64,000 nt of DNA from Treponema sp. (GTDB taxonomy: Bacteria; Spirochaetota; Spirochaetia; Treponematales; Treponemataceae), in contig JAEEIU010000027.1 of assembly GCA_016281495.1 (NCBI GenBank), positions 1 to 64,000 of the forward strand, read 5' to 3'. Under the pieces are notes generated by a model. It was not told the origin of the DNA, ran no database searches, and saw only the letters and a program-made list of their open reading frames with translations. The position numbers and the translations under genes were made by a program. Numbering within the stretch: position 1 is the stretch's first letter; the number at the start of each line of letters is the position of its first letter. Below are positions 1 through 9,500 of the stretch, in pieces.

Positions 1-71
1 GATCCTCCCATCGCTCATACGGGTTTTGAAACACTCCGTTAAAAGAAGCCGCTTTGGCACTTTGCAAATCT

Positions 72-152
72 GCGAGAGTGGTGAAATTGGCAGACACGCT
101 AGACTTAGGATCTAGTGCCCTAGGCGTGAGGGTTCAAGTCCCTCCTCTCGCA
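72..152 (+). tRNA. tRNA-Leu (anticodon UAG)
   Basis: A cloverleaf is readable: the 7-bp acceptor stem GCGAGAG/CTCTCGC closes 72-151, the discriminator base is A, the anticodon loop is CTTAGGA with anticodon TAG, there is a long class II variable arm, and the T arm contains GGTTCAAGTCC. CCA is not encoded. It is followed 48 nt later by tRNA-Gly, and the two probably share a transcript ending at the terminator at 284-318. Confidence 0.96.
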
Positions 153-200
153 AGCCTTATTCAGCAATAACTGCTGCAAAAGCGGATGCGAAGGTGATTT

Positions 201-272
201 GCGGGAATAGCTCAGTGGTAGAGCGCCACCTTGCCAAGGTGGATGTCGCGGGTCCAACTCCCGTTTCCCGCT
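201..272 (+). tRNA. tRNA-Gly (anticodon GCC)
   Basis: The acceptor stem GCGGGAA pairs with TTCCCGC, the discriminator is U as is usual for tRNA-Gly, and the anticodon loop TTGCCAA sits on a 5-bp stem CCACC/GGTGG. The T arm carries GGTCCAACTCC, so position 54 is C instead of the usual T, a minor oddity. CCA is not encoded. It reads in the same direction as tRNA-Leu just upstream. Confidence 0.95.
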
Positions 273-283
273 CTAAATATAAG

Positions 284-318
284 GCGGTTTAGAGTTCAAT
301 CTAAATCGCTTTTTTTTT
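284..318 (+). terminator. Rho-independent terminator after the tRNA pair
   Basis: GCGGTTTAGA (284-293) pairs with TCTAAATCGC (300-309) with one G-U pair, around a 6-nt loop, followed by nine T residues. It separates the tRNA transcript from tig. Confidence 0.85.
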
Positions 319-376
319 ACCGCAATCGTAAGTATTCAAGAATGCGGGTCTAATTTTATACAAGAGGTAAACTTAA

Positions 377-1747
377 GTGAACATCACCAAAGAAATCACT
401 AAAATCGAAAACTCAGCCGTAAGACTGACCGCTACCGTTTCCAAGCAGGATGTAGAATCAAGCTATAAGACAGGCCTTTCAAAAATAACAAAAAACATCC
501 AGATTCCTGGATTCCGCAAGGGTCATGTTCCGGCAAACCTTATCGAGAAAAAATACGGCGAGGACATCAAGATGGAAGTCCTTGGAAATATCATCGATGA
601 TGCTTTGAACGAGATTTTGCAGGGTGATGACATGAAGGATAACCGCCCCCTTCCATATGCACAGCCACGTCTTGAAGGCGACAAGATGCCAGAGTTTGAC
701 CTTTCAAAGGATTTTACCTTTACAGTCACATATGACGTTTTCCCACAGGTCGAAGTTAAGAACTTCAGTGGCATCACAATCAAGGAGCCACAGGTAGAAA
801 TCAGCGACAAGGATCTGGAAGAGGAACTCAAAGCCATACAGGACCGCAACTCTACAATCCTTGACAAGAAGGACGGAGATCCAGTTGCAAAGGGTGACAT
901 CGTAACAATCAATTACTCAGAGCTGGATGACAATGACGCCGTAATTGAAGACTCAAAGCGCGAGGGTTTTGTATTTACCGTAGGTTCAGGCGAAAACATC
1001 TACAAGATTGATGACGAAATCGTCGGCATGAAAAAAGACGAGACAAAGTCAATCACAAAGAAATACGATAAAAAGGATCCTGATGAAAATCTTGCAGGAA
1101 AGACAAAGAAAATCAGCGTAACAGTTACCGCAATAAAGGTAAAGGACATTCCTCCGCTTGACGATGACCTTGCTCAGGACGTAAGCGAAAAATACAAGAC
1201 TCTTGATGATTTGAAGAATGACATCAAACGCCAGATGGAAACCTCAAAGACCCGTAAGCTTGCTGAGTTAAAGAGCCAGAGCCTTCTTGAGCAGCTTGTT
1301 GAAAAGAATCCGTTTGACCTTCCAGCCTCAATGGTCAAGGCAGAACAGGATGCCAGATGGAACATGATGGCACAGCAGTTCCAGACAACACCGGAGCAGC
1401 TTGAAAAGATGATTCTTTCTTCAGGACAGACAAAGGAAGACATGGTAAAGCAGTGGACCGGCGACACAGAGAAGATGCTCAAGAGCCGCATCATCGTTGA
1501 CCTTTTGCTCCGCGACCGCAACATCTCCGTAACACCAGAGGAAGTTGAGGCACAGTATCAGAAGATTGCCGACGAGCAGGGCATCACCTTGGATGAAGTC
1601 AAGAAGCACTATGATGATCCGAGAAACAAGGAATACCTTGTTGATGACACAAAGGAAGAAAAGCTTTTTGAGGAACTTTACAAGGAAGTTAAAATAGCAA
1701 AGGGCGACAAAGTTGCATTTGCCGATCTGTTCAAGTCCAAAAACTAA
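377..1747 (+). CDS. tig: Trigger factor, ribosome-associated chaperone and peptidyl-prolyl isomerase
   Basis: This 456-aa protein has the full trigger factor layout. The N-terminal ribosome-binding domain carries the docking loop GFRKGHVP near residues 46-53 (canonical GFRxGxxP). It is followed by an FKBP-like isomerase domain around residues 165-250 and a long helical C-terminal chaperone domain. It binds nascent chains at the ribosome exit tunnel. The start is GTG, preceded by AAGAGG; no ATG lies nearby in frame. clpP and clpX follow, the order typical of many bacteria. A terminator at 1771-1818 separates tig from clpP, so at least part of its transcription is independent of the protease genes. 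Identification is by motif and synteny. Confidence 0.97.
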   Translation: MNITKEITKIENSAVRLTATVSKQDVESSYKTGLSKITKNIQIPGFRKGHVPANLIEKKYGEDIKMEVLGNIIDDALNEILQGDDMKDNRPLPYAQPRLEGDKMPEFDLSKDFTFTVTYDVFPQVEVKNFSGITIKEPQVEISDKDLEEELKAIQDRNSTILDKKDGDPVAKGDIVTINYSELDDNDAVIEDSKREGFVFTVGSGENIYKIDDEIVGMKKDETKSITKKYDKKDPDENLAGKTKKISVTVTAIKVKDIPPLDDDLAQDVSEKYKTLDDLKNDIKRQMETSKTRKLAELKSQSLLEQLVEKNPFDLPASMVKAEQDARWNMMAQQFQTTPEQLEKMILSSGQTKEDMVKQWTGDTEKMLKSRIIVDLLLRDRNISVTPEEVEAQYQKIADEQGITLDEVKKHYDDPRNKEYLVDDTKEEKLFEELYKEVKIAKGDKVAFADLFKSKN

Positions 1748-1770
1748 TAAAAAACAGGACTGAATCATAT

Positions 1771-1818
1771 AAAACGGAATGCACGGGAAAATTCCTCTTG
1801 TCGTATTCCGTTTTTTTT
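1771..1818 (+). terminator. Rho-independent terminator between tig and clpP
   Basis: AAAACGGAAT (1771-1780) pairs with ATTCCGTTTT across a roughly 25-nt loop that can itself fold, and the 3' arm runs into a T tract. It ends tig transcription; a TATATT-like -10 for clpP follows close behind. Confidence 0.8.
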
Positions 1819-1847
1819 GTTTATATTATATATAAGGAGTTTGCAAT

Positions 1848-2450
1848 ATGGGTTATTATTCATCACCAACGATTATAGAACGCAGTGGAAACGGTGAGCA
1901 TGCATACGATTTATATTCAAGGCTTTTAAAGGACCGCATCATTTTTGTTGACGGCGAAATCCGCGATGAAAACGCAGACATGATTGTTGCACAGATCTTG
2001 TATCTTGAAAGTGAAAATCCAGAGAAAGACATAAACATGTACATAAACAGCCCCGGTGGTTCTGTTACCGCCGGTCTTGCGGTTTATGATACCATGCAGT
2101 ACGTCAAGTGCGACATCCAGACAATCTGCATAGGACAGGCGGCAAGCATGGGTGCAATGCTTCTTGCAGGCGGAACAATAGGAAAACGTCATGCCCTGCC
2201 CTCCAGCCGCGTTTTGATTCACCAGCCTTGGGGAGGAGCCCAGGGACAGGCCTCGGACATTGCAATTCAAGCAAAGGAGATCGGCCGCCTAAAAAAACTC
2301 AGCATCAAATATTTTGCACAGCAGACAGGTAAAAGCGAAGAAGAAATAGCCCGGGACATTGAGCGTGATTTTTACATGGATGCAGAGGAAGCCAAGGCAT
2401 ACGGAATAATCGATCACATAATGGAAAATGCCAAGAAGGGAGACAAATGA
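1848..2450 (+). CDS. clpP: ATP-dependent Clp protease proteolytic subunit ClpP
   Basis: The 200-aa serine peptidase has all three catalytic sites of family S14: the nucleophile Ser in [12 protein letters not shown] (about residue 101), His in VLIHQPWGG (about 126) and Asp in [11 protein letters not shown] (about 175). Length matches the family norm. It forms the tetradecameric chamber that degrades substrates fed by ClpX, encoded directly downstream. The start follows a good AAGGAGT ribosome site. The stop overlaps the clpX start (ATGA), implying translational coupling and matched synthesis of protease and unfoldase. Confidence 0.98.
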   Translation: MGYYSSPTIIERSGNGEHAYDLYSRLLKDRIIFVDGEIRDENADMIVAQILYLESENPEKDINMYINSPGGSVTAGLAVYDTMQYVKCDIQTICIGQAASMGAMLLAGGTIGKRHALPSSRVLIHQPWGGAQGQASDIAIQAKEIGRLKKLSIKYFAQQTGKSEEEIARDIERDFYMDAEEAKAYGIIDHIMENAKKGDK

Positions 2451-3712
2451 TGAGGGGTTTCGGTAAAACTGAACAGCAGTTCTGTGCTTTTTGCGGTCGT
2501 CCGGCAGATGAAAACCGCAGGGTAATAAAAGCTCCAAATGATTCAATTTACATATGCGAACATTGTGTGGCGGCATGTCAAACCGTACTGAATGATGAGC
2601 GTCATTCCATGACACCGATTGACATGACAGAGGTTCCTACACCAAAAGAATTCAAGGACTATCTTGATGAATATGTAATCGGTCAGGATCGGGCAAAGAA
2701 AGTCCTCTCTGTTGCCGTTTACAATCATTACAAGCAGCTTTCCGTATCAAAGGAAAAGCAGGCCATCAGCGACATAAAAATCGAAAAATCAAACATCCTT
2801 CTCCTGGGACCAACAGGAAGCGGAAAAACACTTCTTGCCAAGACCCTTGCAGAGCGCTTAAAAGTGCCATTTGCAATTGCAGATGCCACTACCCTTACTG
2901 AAGCTGGATACGTTGGTGAAGACGTTGAAAATGTGCTCCTCAAGCTTATAAATGCGGCAGACGGAGATGTCAGTGCGGCAGAAAGGGGCATCATATTCAT
3001 TGACGAAATTGACAAGATCAGCCGTAAGAGCGAAAACACTTCAATTACAAGAGACGTTAGCGGTGAAGGCGTACAGCAGGCATTGCTCAAGATTCTGGAA
3101 GGAACCCATGCATCAGTTCCACCACAGGGTGGCCGCAAGCATCCAAACCAGGAAATGATTGACATTGACACAACAAACATCCTGTTCATCTGCGGCGGTG
3201 CTTTTGTTGGACTTGACAAGATAATCGAACAGAGGCTTTCTACTTCTTCAATTGGTTTTGGAGCAAAGGGAACCCAGAGGACTGACGAGGAACGCATGGA
3301 GCTTTTGAATCAGGTGACATCAGACGACCTTGTGCAGTTCGGCTTGATTCCGGAGCTAATCGGACGTCTTCCAATGACATGTGCACTCAAGGAACTTACA
3401 CGCGATGACCTTAAGCGCATCCTTACAGAGCCAAAGAACGCCATAACCAAGCAGTTCCAGGCAAGTTTTGCAATCGATGACGTTGACCTTACATTCAACG
3501 AGGAATCCATCGACAAAATTGCAGACATCGCCATAAAGAACAAGACCGGAGCACGCGGACTGAGGGCAATTGTTGAACAGATTCTTCTTGACATAATGTT
3601 TGAGATTCCAAGCATAAAGGGCAAAAAGAAACTGGAGATTACAAAGGATATCGTTGAACAGACGGCCCATCCGGACATTCAGACCCTGCTGATTGACCAG
3701 AAGACCGCTTAA
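2447..3712 (+). CDS. clpX: ATP-dependent Clp protease unfoldase subunit ClpX
   Basis: The 421-aa AAA+ unfoldase has an N-terminal zinc-binding domain with two CxxC pairs (C13/C16, C37/C40). These are followed by Walker A GPTGSGKT, the pore loop GYVG, Walker [11 protein letters not shown], an RKH pore loop (GGRKHPNQE), and an IGF tripeptide loop (SSIGFGAK) that docks on ClpP. It selects, unfolds and threads substrates into ClpP. There are two possible in-frame starts (ATG at 2447 or 2450); the first overlaps the clpP stop by 4 nt. The stop lies only 3 nt from the stop of the convergent glycosyltransferase gene, leaving no room for a classical terminator. Confidence 0.98.
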   Translation: MMRGFGKTEQQFCAFCGRPADENRRVIKAPNDSIYICEHCVAACQTVLNDERHSMTPIDMTEVPTPKEFKDYLDEYVIGQDRAKKVLSVAVYNHYKQLSVSKEKQAISDIKIEKSNILLLGPTGSGKTLLAKTLAERLKVPFAIADATTLTEAGYVGEDVENVLLKLINAADGDVSAAERGIIFIDEIDKISRKSENTSITRDVSGEGVQQALLKILEGTHASVPPQGGRKHPNQEMIDIDTTNILFICGGAFVGLDKIIEQRLSTSSIGFGAKGTQRTDEERMELLNQVTSDDLVQFGLIPELIGRLPMTCALKELTRDDLKRILTEPKNAITKQFQASFAIDDVDLTFNEESIDKIADIAIKNKTGARGLRAIVEQILLDIMFEIPSIKGKKKLEITKDIVEQTAHPDIQTLLIDQKTA

Positions 3713-3715
3713 GTC

Positions 3716-4843
3716 TTATTTTCCCAATACCGATTCAAGGACGGCTACTGTAGCATGGGCATTCTTTTCCCAAGAGAAGCGTTTTGCCCACTCAAGGCCG
3801 TCCTTTATCAGCTTTAAACGAAGCGGCTCATCAGAGATGATTCGTTCAATTGCATCTGCCATTTCCTGAATATTCTCGCTGTCAAAATAGAATGCGTTTT
3901 TACCGGCCACCTCAGGCAAGGCACCTGCAGAAGCACATGCCACAGGTATTCCAGATGCCATGGCCTCCAATACCGGAAGCCCTACCCCTTCATTTACGGA
4001 CGGGAAAAGACAAGCTTCAGCATTCCTGTATAATTCCGGGAAATTCTCATGGGGGAAATGCCCCGTAATGAAAATGTCACTTGCAGCTGTAGACTCAAAA
4101 ACGGCCTTGTGAACCAGATCTCCATAATCCTGACTGGGGTTTCCTGCAATGACAAGACGATGTGGAGCCCCTGTTTTTTCCTTAAAGAGCGTAAATGCCT
4201 TTATGAGCTCTATATGCTTTTTTCCAGGATTATTTATTCTGCTTGGATAAATGAAGTATGGTTTTTTTATTGCAAACGGCTTTATGTCAACAAGATCGCT
4301 TTCGACCTCTGCATTGGCCCTTGGATAGAACAATGTCCTGTCCACGCCGTTATGAATGACCTCTATGCGCTTACAGTGAATCTTGGAGCGTTCAATGTCT
4401 TTTTTTATGTACTGGCTTGATGCTATTATGCAGTCAACATGGGAAAGCCCCGCACGAATCTGATGCCTCTGAGAAAAACCCTCTGTCTGAGACAAAACAG
4501 TGCTTACTATGTCGTTTACAACCGCAACACCCTTGACCTTAAAGCGGTCCGGTATCATCCTTGAGCCGGCTGTGTAAAGCATTACATCATACTGCTGTTT
4601 TTTGCCAAAATAATTTGCCTTGAGCTTGTGCCAGCGGAGGTCACTCTTGGCTGTATCAAGTGTGGCAACTGAAACAAACGGAAAATCGCGGTCCCCGTTA
4701 AAAGTAAAACGATCCAGCTCCGGACCAAAGAGCTCATAAGATATATCATCCGATTCGGGGAGGTTCCTGACAAGGGAAATCAGATAAGATCCCAGTCCAG
4801 ACCTGCCGTGCTCGGTTCCAAAGGTATCAATTCCTACTTTCAT
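3716..4843 (-). CDS. Family 4-type glycosyltransferase (GT-B fold)
   Basis: The 375-aa protein begins MKVGIDTFGTEHGRSG; a longer upstream open frame is ignored because it runs through the divergent helicase gene. The N-terminal acceptor-side half has the glycine-rich SGLGSYL segment. The C-terminal half has the retaining GT-B signature FPSVNEGVGLPVLEAMASG, with the EX7E pair that binds the nucleotide-sugar donor. It probably transfers a sugar onto an envelope glycolipid or polysaccharide; acceptor and donor cannot be read from sequence. No signal peptide or membrane segment is seen, so it is likely cytoplasmic or peripheral. No Shine-Dalgarno precedes the start, and an extended -10 (TGATATACT) ends 8 nt before the ATG, so the mRNA may be leaderless. 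Confidence 0.9.
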   Translation of the reverse strand: MKVGIDTFGTEHGRSGLGSYLISLVRNLPESDDISYELFGPELDRFTFNGDRDFPFVSVATLDTAKSDLRWHKLKANYFGKKQQYDVMLYTAGSRMIPDRFKVKGVAVVNDIVSTVLSQTEGFSQRHQIRAGLSHVDCIIASSQYIKKDIERSKIHCKRIEVIHNGVDRTLFYPRANAEVESDLVDIKPFAIKKPYFIYPSRINNPGKKHIELIKAFTLFKEKTGAPHRLVIAGNPSQDYGDLVHKAVFESTAASDIFITGHFPHENFPELYRNAEACLFPSVNEGVGLPVLEAMASGIPVACASAGALPEVAGKNAFYFDSENIQEMADAIERIISDEPLRLKLIKDGLEWAKRFSWEKNAHATVAVLESVLGK

Positions 4844-4892
4844 AGAATTATAGTATATCACAAAATCAAGAAAATATGCTATAGTATTTTTT
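4844..4892. promoter_or_regulatory. 49-nt divergent promoter region, both sides apparently leaderless
   Basis: Toward the helicase, TGC-TATAGT (-10 at 4880-4885) is followed by exactly 7 nt and then the ATG at 4893. Toward the glycosyltransferase, the minus strand reads TGA-TATACT, then 8 nt, then the ATG at 4843. Neither start has a Shine-Dalgarno sequence. Extended -10 elements would fit the weak -35 regions. Transcription start sites are inferred. Confidence 0.6.
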
Positions 4893-6089
4893 ATGAGTAC
4901 AACTTTTATAAATTTAGGCATTTCAAGGCAGATTGTTGGCTGTCTGGAAAAGAACGGAATAACAGAGCCTTCTCCCGTACAGGAAAAAGTAATTCCAATG
5001 ATCATGCAGAACAAAAACATCATGTTCCAGAGCGAGACTGGAAGCGGAAAAACACTTGCATACCTCCTGCCCCTTATTGACAGGCTTGAAAATGAGGAGC
5101 AGAGCGGAGACCTTTCCCTTTTGATAGTTTCCCCCACCTATGAGCTTGCATCCCAGATTAAAGCCCAGATTCAGGCGATAAGCGACATTTCCTGTGCCCT
5201 TTGCATTGGTGGAAGCCCCATCTCCAAGCAGATAGAAAAGCTTCGTGAGCGTCCCAGGATTGTAATTGGTGGATCTGCCAGAATCCTAGAGCTCATTCAC
5301 CTTAAGAAATTGAAGGCAGAACAAGTACGGTGTCTTGTACTGGATGAGGCAGACCGTCTTTTAAGCCCCGAACTCAGGGATGAAACCCAGGCTCTTCTTG
5401 ACCGCCTAAATAAAAACGTCCAGATTATCGGAAATTCTGCAACTGTCAGCAAATTCACAAGGGACACATTGGAAAAAGCCAGGGAATCAAAAGAACAGGA
5501 CAATCCAGATGCCATGGAATTCGTAACGGTGGACTCTCATGATGTACTCAGGACCAAAATCGAACATTGGGCAATTTTTGCTCAAAGGCAGCAGAAAATC
5601 GACACGCTCAGAAGCTTCATCCATGCGGTAAAGCCGGAAAAACTGATTGTCTTTACAAACCGCACAGACCAGGTGGAGAATATAGTGTCCAAGCTCAAGT
5701 ATAAGAAAATTGATTGCGAGGGATTCAGCTCCAAAACCGACAAAAAGCAGCGCAAGATATTCCTGGACAGATTCAGGAGCGGCAAACTCCCCATATTGGT
5801 CACAACCGACCTTGCTTCCCGAGGACTGGACATTCCCCGCATAACTCACGTAATACAGATGGATTTGAGCGACAAGAGTGATTTTTTCATACACAGGGCA
5901 GGAAGAACCGCCAGAGCAGGCCTTTCAGGAGTCAACTGCGTGATCGGTGACGAAAAGGAAATGTTTTTGTATTCAAAAATGGAAAAAAAACTTGGAATAA
6001 CGGTCTATCCAAAGGAACTTTACAACGGACGCCTTATTTCTCCATCTGATTTTCCTGAATATTCCGCCGGGGAAAATGATGTTTCTTGA
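4893..6089 (+). CDS. DEAD-box ATP-dependent RNA helicase
   Basis: The 398-aa protein carries the ordered DEAD-box motifs: a Q-motif-like segment (NGITEPSPVQ), motif I SETGSGKT, Ia SPTYELA, GG in CIGGSP, motif II LDEADRLL, motif III SAT, IV-like IVFTNRT, V TTDLASRGLDIP, and VI HRAGRTARAG. It unwinds or remodels short RNA duplexes, probably in ribosome assembly or mRNA turnover. It lacks a long C-terminal extension, so it resembles compact RhlE/SrmB-like or CshB-like helicases; the exact subfamily is not assignable. Its 3' end overlaps the prepilin peptidase gene by 14 nt, suggesting cotranscription. The mRNA appears leaderless (see the preceding promoter region). Confidence 0.93.
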   Translation: MSTTFINLGISRQIVGCLEKNGITEPSPVQEKVIPMIMQNKNIMFQSETGSGKTLAYLLPLIDRLENEEQSGDLSLLIVSPTYELASQIKAQIQAISDISCALCIGGSPISKQIEKLRERPRIVIGGSARILELIHLKKLKAEQVRCLVLDEADRLLSPELRDETQALLDRLNKNVQIIGNSATVSKFTRDTLEKARESKEQDNPDAMEFVTVDSHDVLRTKIEHWAIFAQRQQKIDTLRSFIHAVKPEKLIVFTNRTDQVENIVSKLKYKKIDCEGFSSKTDKKQRKIFLDRFRSGKLPILVTTDLASRGLDIPRITHVIQMDLSDKSDFFIHRAGRTARAGLSGVNCVIGDEKEMFLYSKMEKKLGITVYPKELYNGRLISPSDFPEYSAGENDVS

Positions 6090-6552
6090 ATTCCTGAACT
6101 CACACGCGACCTTATGTGCCGCCGTCATTTTCCTGATTTTTTCAATTCCAATAAGCATCTGTGACATACGCAGCCTTAAGATTCCGGATTTACTGAATAT
6201 AATCCTGGCCGTCCTGCTCCTTGCATACAGGTTGATTTTCTCCAGAAACGATGTTTTCATATACTGCATCTGCTCTGTTCTGGCATTTTTGCTCTTTTGG
6301 CTTGTACGAAGGATCTCAAAGCTTGGACTGGGATGGGGAGACATCAAATACAGCCCTTCATGTGCGCTTGTATGCGGGAACTTGTGTTTTCCAGGTTTTT
6401 TGCTGAGCTCAGTCTTTTGTGCACTATATTTTCTTATAGTAAAAATGACAAATCGTTCAAATAAGGCCCAAAAAGCCCCTTTTGCCCCGTTTATGGCATT
6501 GGGAACGCTAAGCTTAAGTTCAATACCTATTGTTCAAGAGCTTTTAAACTGA
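6076..6552 (+). CDS. Prepilin peptidase-like A24 membrane aspartyl protease
   Basis: This 158-aa polytopic protein has both aspartates expected of the A24 family: CDIRSLKIPD after the first membrane helix and GWGDIK in the GxGDxK motif. It has about five to six hydrophobic segments. The length matches the compact peptidase-only form (CpaA/TadV type); the zinc-binding methylase domain of full-length PilD is absent. It would cleave leader peptides of type IV pilin-like or Tad pilin substrates at the cytoplasmic membrane. No pilin genes are in the window, so its substrate is unknown. The start overlaps the helicase end by 14 nt; two adjacent ATGs (6076 and 6079) are possible starts. Confidence 0.8.
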   Translation: MMFLEFLNSHATLCAAVIFLIFSIPISICDIRSLKIPDLLNIILAVLLLAYRLIFSRNDVFIYCICSVLAFLLFWLVRRISKLGLGWGDIKYSPSCALVCGNLCFPGFLLSSVFCALYFLIVKMTNRSNKAQKAPFAPFMALGTLSLSSIPIVQELLN

Positions 6553-6584
6553 TATAATGGTTTGCGATTAAAAGGGGAACAGAC

Positions 6585-9500
6585 GTGTTTTTAAAAAGTC
6601 TTGAGATATTTGGATTTAAATCATTTGCCGACCGTACACGAATAAATTTTGCAGACGGCATCACAGCCTTGCTTGGACCAAACGGTTGTGGAAAGAGCAA
6701 TGTAGTTGATGCGATTAAGTGGGTACTGGCAGAAAACCGCTCAAAAAACCTCAGGGCCGCAACAATGGAAGACGTTATATTTAACGGAACTGAATCCCGT
6801 CCTGCCCTGTCTCTTGCAGAAGTTACTCTCACCATTGCAAACGAGAACCGCCTTCTTGAAATTGACGACGAAGAAATTGCAATCAAAAGAAGACTCTACC
6901 GCTCAGGAGAAAACGAATACTTCATCAATGACCGCCAGGTAACAGCAACAGAAATACGACGACTCTTTATGGATACCGGTGTCGGAAAGGCCGCCTACTC
7001 CGTCATGGAACAGGGAAAAATCGACCAGATACTTTCATCCAAACCGGAAGACAGACGCTATCTTTTTGAAGAAGCGGCAGGAATCACAAGCAGCAAGGCA
7101 AAGGTTGCGGAAGCAGAAAGGGACATAGAACGCACAAGGATAAACCTTTCCCAGATAGAGATAACGCTTGCAGAGACCAAACGCAATTACGAGTCCCTTA
7201 AAGTTCAGGCTGACAAAACATCCAAATACCGCAAATACAACGAGGATAAATTCAACTACGAGCTGGACATACAGCTTTTAAAGCTCAAGGATTTCATACA
7301 GAACAAGGCACGTCAGGAAAAGAAGGTTGAGGAAATCAAGGCCAAGCGTGACGCCTATGCAAAGGAAATTGAAGAAATATACAATACCCTCAACGAAAAC
7401 ACCGACAAGATCAAAACTCTTTCCGAACAGATAAGCCTTAAGCAGCAGGAACTGGCAAAACTGGGAGCCGAACAGGAAGGCAAAAAGGAAATGGCAAAAA
7501 ACCTTCGCTTCCAGCAGAGTTCAGTAAAGGAAAAAATCGGACAGATAGAAAACAGAATCAAAAACATAAAAGAAAGAATTGACGAATACAATGAGGACAT
7601 AGACAGCCGTAATGCAGAACTCCACGAAAAGGAAAAGGAGCTGGACGGCATCAGGCAGAACATAGAAAACTTCACTTCCAGCATAGAGCTTTCTTCCGGA
7701 CAGATAGACGAAAACCAAAGGCAGATAGGAACGAATGCAGGCAAAATCCACAATCTGGACTCAGAGCGTTCAGAACTGCAAAAACAGCTTGCGGCAATCA
7801 CGGAAGACATCGTAAAGGAACTGGATGCAAAACTTAAGGAAGCGGGATATTCCTCCGTCAAAAACAAAAAGGCAAAGGAAGACATAAATACCCAGCTTGA
7901 AAAAATCAAAATCTTTACCGGTGGTAGGACAAACATATTCAAGGACTATTCAAGCCTTGCCTCACATACAGAAAAGGACGCTTCAAAATTCGGAGAGGAT
8001 GCCGTACAGGCATTTACACAGCTTGGAACAATGCTGGACGAACTTTCTGTTTCTATCGACACGTTCATTAAGACATCTCCGCTGTTCATCGATGATTTTC
8101 TTTCACCGGAAGGAATCATCACCAAAAAGCGTTCAATTGACGATGCAATCTCCAGCAACTACGAGCAGATTGACGCCATCTCCAAAGAGAACGAGGGCCT
8201 GAACAAACAGAATGAGGAGCTTACCAAAAAGATTAACGAATACAAGGAAACCCTCACCAAGCTCCAGACAAACCGCGCGGTAATGATTCAGCAGATGAAT
8301 TCATTCGAACAGCAGATTTCTACTTTGAAGAAAACCCTTGCATCCGAGGAAACCGCGTTAAAGGAACAGGAAGACGAACTTTTCCAGGAAAACAAACAGC
8401 AGGAAAACATAGCCGAACAGCTTGAAGAAATAGACGAGCAGATAGCGGAACTTCAGGTAAAGGGAGAAAAGCTCTTTGCAGAACTTGATGACCTGAACAA
8501 GCAGGTTGAAGAATGCAACTCAAAAGTCAGCGGAAAGGAAAGCGTGCTTAAGAAAAAGCAGGACGAAAAGAACCGCTGTCAGGAGCAGCTTGAAAACTTT
8601 AACGTCAACATTGCAAGGAACGAGACGGACATCCGCAACATAAAGCAGAATTTCCAGGACAATTTTTCCAGAGACCTTATGGAATTTGAAGAGAGGATGT
8701 ATACCATATCGGAAGCTCCGGAATCCCTGCGCAAAAAGCTTGCTGACACAAAACAGAAAATCCAGGAGCTGGGTCAAGTCAACTTCATGGCAGTTGAGCA
8801 GTTTGCCGAAGAAAAGGAACGCTACGAACGCCAGCAGGAAAGCTTTGCCGACACAAAGAAATCACTGGACAACCTTGTACGCGTAAACGAAGAAATCAGG
8901 AGCAAGTCAGCAGAATTGTTCCTGAACACATACAACAAGATCAGGCGCAATTTCCACAACATGTTCCGCCGCATGTTCTCTGACAACGAGGGTCATGGAG
9001 GAGGAAGGGCCGACCTAAGGCTTGTGGATCCGACAAACGTGCTTACAACAGGTGTTGAAATCTATGCACAGCCGCCGGGAAAAAAGCTCCAGAGCATATC
9101 ACTGCTTTCCGGTGGAGAAAAAACAATGACGGCCATGGCACTTCTGTTTGCAACCTATCAGGTTCACGCAAGCCCGTTCTGTCTTCTTGACGAGATTGAT
9201 GCCGCCCTTGACAACAAGAATGTCATAAGCCTGGTAAACGTACTACGTTCCTTTGCCAACGTAAGCCAGTACATCGTCATCACGCACAATACAAAAACCG
9301 CTTTGGGAGCCTACACGATGATAGGTGTAACCATGGAAGAAAGCGGTGTTACAAAAGTCGTCCAGATGAAAAAGGATGAGGACACCCTTAACGGAAACAT
9401 TCCTTACGAGGCGGACAATGATTTTGTAGATGAGGATGTTGAGCCGGAAGAAGGAATAGTCCTGCCACCACGTCCTCCCCGACGGGAACATAATCCAGAC

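Noticed and set aside
1-71. Possible gene end or RNA upstream of tRNA-Leu
   Set aside because: Too short and truncated by the window edge; no supported frame or fold.
61-75. Sigma-54 promoter (TGGCAC...TTGC) near tRNA-Leu
   Set aside because: The GG and GC elements are too close together for the required spacing.
3713-3715. Terminator between clpX and the convergent glycosyltransferase
   Set aside because: Only 3 nt separate the stops and no stem plus T tract is visible across the junction.
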